From Thermoplasmata archaeon (GTDB lineage: Archaea > Thermoplasmatota > Thermoplasmata > Thermoplasmatales > Thermoplasmataceae): a stretch of 14,779 nucleotides of DNA. The DNA is taken from NCBI GenBank assembly GCA_021835265.1, contig JAKBQK010000323.1, positions 1-14,779 on the forward strand, written 5' to 3'. The translations under genes were made by a program, and so were the position numbers. Under the pieces are notes generated by a model, which had not been told where the DNA came from, did no database searches, and saw only the letters and a program-made list of their open reading frames with translations. The first letter of the stretch is position 1, and each line of letters begins with the position of its first letter. Shown here in pieces: positions 12,884-14,779 of the stretch.

Positions 12884-14779
12884 CTACTTCTTCGTGGTAT
12901 TACAGTTCATGCATTTCCTTCTTCCTCTTGGAATCGCAGTAAGACATGCAGAACATACCCTTATGCTTCCCCGATAAAATCTTAGGTAAACTACGGCAAT
13001 AGATAGTACACCTATGTACGAAAATGGCGAATTGTAAACCTCCTTGAAAATGGTTGACAAAAGTGAATAGTGCGTGATTAGAACAAACGCAACGTGCAGT
13101 GAAATATTAGACCCAGCTACAGAAACTGCATAGCTTACATTTTGGCTTTCAAAGCCAGGAGATTTTACACTGAAGTTATACGTACCGTTAGACAAATAGA
13201 GGATCGTGCTGTTGGCATTAACGGATATATTTTGATTCCCGATAAGAACAGACCATGAATAATTATCAGGCAATCCAGTTTCATCTATTACAATTGCATA
13301 TTTGTATATCGAAAAAGATATGTTGAGATATTCTTCCTTATATACGGCTGCAACTATTCCATTTGACAGGTTGCTCATATAACCCGGTACTTGAACTATG
13401 CTGTAATTATATATTCCATTGGGAATATACATAACAAGGGTGGATTGAATTGATGAATATGATTCATTTCCTACTATTATTGACCAAGACGTTCCTTGAG
13501 GAAGGCCTGTCTCGATAACATTTACCGTGGAATTTGGATAGTATGAAGCATTTCCCTTTATTCCGGAATGCATTGTGTCAGTTGCATTTGTCAAGAGCAG
13601 TGAGCCATTGTACACAATTACAAAAATGGAGACACTTTCTGCCATGGAAGTCAAGTTGAATATTATTTGAAAGGTTCCTCGCTCGTTGGCCGTGTTCACA
13701 TTGTATGTTCTTTCTGCACCTATCTGGCCATCAAGAGTACTTATTGTTGCATTTTCTGACACTGAAAAGTCAAAAGGCCCAGGCTGCAGCGAATAATTGA
13801 CAGATAATCGAATCTGACTCTGATCCCTTAGCCAGACGTAAGATGAACTTGTGTTTAGCATCACGTTCTGAATTAATGGAATTGCAAAAAGGAAGGTAAG
13901 GTTCTTCCCAGCGTATGTAGGATCCTTTGCTGAAAAGTGAACGATTATTGTTAGTCCGCTTTCATTAAGATATGGTATCTCTACATTATTCGCTATTACA
14001 TCAATTGAAGGAGCGTTAACATTCTCAGTTTCGTTAAGAACTTTCAAAAGTTTGCCATTTCCAAGGTTAATATTGGTCACGAGCAATAAATCCATGCTGA
14101 CACAACCTATAAGTGATATATTCAGGCAAATGCTATTTGCTGTACCCATTGTAAGGGAATGCGTTCTAAGGTTTGCAACTAAAATAGGTAGATCTGTATG
14201 AAATGTTTCATTGATATTATTCATCGCAGAATAGTTGTATTGCGGGAGCGCAATTTCGTGGGTAAAATTGTAAATAGCAAAAACATAGTTTCCAGTGTAA
14301 GTTTCGTTGGATCCTTTTGTAAAATCTGAGAGAAGATAATATGAATAGGAATGGTTGTTTATTTCACCTTTGTTTACATTTACTTCATTAAGGGCTGAAT
14401 TCACAAAAGCATTGACTTTTAGGGCATAGGTTGAGCAAGTGATCGGATCTACATACAAGGGAAAGTTAGAGTCCTGGTAAGATCCAGTGGATGCATTCAC
14501 GTTCACATTAGCGAAGAATAGTATCGTTGAATTATTGTTAAGATGGTATGACTCATTTCCTGGTATTCCAGCGGCTCTGGAGCCAAGCATATAGATCGTC
14601 GAATTTACCGCATAAATGAAATCATGCCCTGGGTTCAGTACGTTATCATATAGATATTGAGCATTCATATCAACCGCAATAGAGCTGTGTGCAAATATTG
14701 CTGAGCTGTTATAGATATCATAAGAGAAGTATCCAATCCCAAGGATGGAAACAGTATCATTTGATAATAGTGATATGTT
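12884..14779 (-). CDS. Large sequon-rich surface protein with membrane anchor and C-terminal zinc ribbon (N-terminus outside window)
   Basis: The frame is open to the right edge, 37 codons beyond the first ATG (14668), so at least 631 residues are seen and the real start lies outside. The protein is rich in Asn, Ser, Thr and Tyr, with about 33 N-X-S/T sequons in the 594 residues after that ATG. Near the end are two repeats, each opening with I(D)ETGLPxxxSWS(I/V) and closing with (P/S)NGxYN(Y/F)S(I/V); they look like small beta-domains of Thermoplasmatales surface proteins. A hydrophobic stretch (YIGVLSIAVVYL, residues 551-562) then leads to a basic tail with C-x2-C-x10-C-x2-C (Cys 572, 575, 586, 589), a zinc-ribbon pattern that should lie in the cytoplasm. 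Role is not known: an S-layer-like or adhesion protein is possible. It is a plausible acceptor for the glycan made by the neighbouring genes. Confidence 0.85.
   Translation of the reverse strand, partial: NISLLSNDTVSILGIGYFSYDIYNSSAIFAHSSIAVDMNAQYLYDNVLNPGHDFIYAVNSTIYMLGSRAAGIPGNESYHLNNNSTILFFANVNVNASTGSYQDSNFPLYVDPITCSTYALKVNAFVNSALNEVNVNKGEINNHSYSYYLLSDFTKGSNETYTGNYVFAIYNFTHEIALPQYNYSAMNNINETFHTDLPILVANLRTHSLTMGTANSICLNISLIGCVSMDLLLVTNINLGNGKLLKVLNETENVNAPSIDVIANNVEIPYLNESGLTIIVHFSAKDPTYAGKNLTFLFAIPLIQNVMLNTSSSYVWLRDQSQIRLSVNYSLQPGPFDFSVSENATISTLDGQIGAERTYNVNTANERGTFQIIFNLTSMAESVSIFVIVYNGSLLLTNATDTMHSGIKGNASYYPNSTVNVIETGLPQGTSWSIIVGNESYSSIQSTLVMYIPNGIYNYSIVQVPGYMSNLSNGIVAAVYKEEYLNISFSIYKYAIVIDETGLPDNYSWSVLIGNQNISVNANSTILYLSNGTYNFSVKSPGFESQNVSYAVSVAGSNISLHVAFVLITHYSLLSTIFKEVYNSPFSYIGVLSIAVVYLRFYRGSIRVCSACLTAIPRGRRKCMNCNTTKK
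13100..13560 (-). repeat. Two ETGLP-type domain repeats within the right-edge surface protein
   Basis: Repeat A begins VIETGLPQGTSWSIIVG and contains YIPNGIYNYSIVQVPGY. Repeat B begins VIDETGLPDNYSWSVLIG and contains YLSNGTYNFSVKSPGF. Each is about 80 residues long, and they are adjacent. The visible left-edge protein (1-333) has a piece similar to the second half of such a repeat (ILAGTYFFTFGSV). Confidence 0.7.

Noticed and set aside
1..14779. Search for tRNA/rRNA genes, CRISPR arrays and attachment sites
   Set aside because: No T-loop-like GTTCRAnnC stretches in a clover-leaf setting, no regularly spaced repeats and no long direct repeats at the cluster edges were seen by eye.

Overview
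The window looks like part of an archaeal chromosome, most likely from a Thermoplasmatales-type acidophile. Both edge genes code for Asn/Ser/Thr-rich exported proteins. The right-hand one carries two 'ETGLP...SW' repeats, a form I associate with Thermoplasmatales surface proteins. The nucleotidyltransferase is the long archaeal RmlA form (HGGSGTRLRPLT plus a C-terminal left-handed beta-helix). TATA-like boxes sit about 27 nt upstream of some start codons, as expected for leaderless archaeal transcripts. This assignment is inference from protein style; no rRNA or tRNA gene is present to confirm it.

Layout. 1-333 (+): C-terminal end of a membrane-anchored surface protein, with signs of a frameshift in its tail. 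479-1483 (-): family 2 glycosyltransferase. 1543-2397 (+): heavily decayed IS4/IS1634-like transposase. 2523-3446 (+): FkbM-type methyltransferase. 3447-3993: debris with open stretches on both strands. 3994-4773 (+): short NAD-dependent sugar epimerase/dehydratase. 4806-5801 (+): second family 2 glycosyltransferase. 5809-6837 (-): GT-B (GT4-like) glycosyltransferase, convergent with the previous gene. 7089-8078 (-): third family 2 glycosyltransferase, read from a TTG start. 8223-9074 (-): class I methyltransferase. 9208-12676 (-): complete dTDP-L-rhamnose operon in the order rmlA-rmlD-rmlC-rmlB. 12884-14779 (-): large sequon-rich surface protein with a C-terminal membrane anchor and a CxxC/CxxC zinc ribbon, N-terminus outside the window.

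Taken together this is a surface-glycan locus. RmlA, B, C and D make dTDP-L-rhamnose. The short epimerase would modify a second nucleotide sugar. Four glycosyltransferases would assemble an oligosaccharide, and two methyltransferases could O-methylate it. The two edge genes both point inward and code for proteins of the kind such a glycan would decorate; the right one has about 33 N-X-S/T sequons in the part seen. No oligosaccharyltransferase, flippase or polymerase is present, so those steps must be encoded elsewhere. The transposase remnant, the debris at 3447-3993 and the mixed gene orientations suggest the 0.3-5.8 kb half has been rearranged, while the rml operon is compact and intact.

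I did not find a clearly new biological system. The points most worth following up are the zinc-ribbon tail of the surface protein, the apparent ATT start of rmlB, the shared departure from the usual DDGS motif in all three family 2 glycosyltransferases, and the probable frameshift in the left-edge gene.
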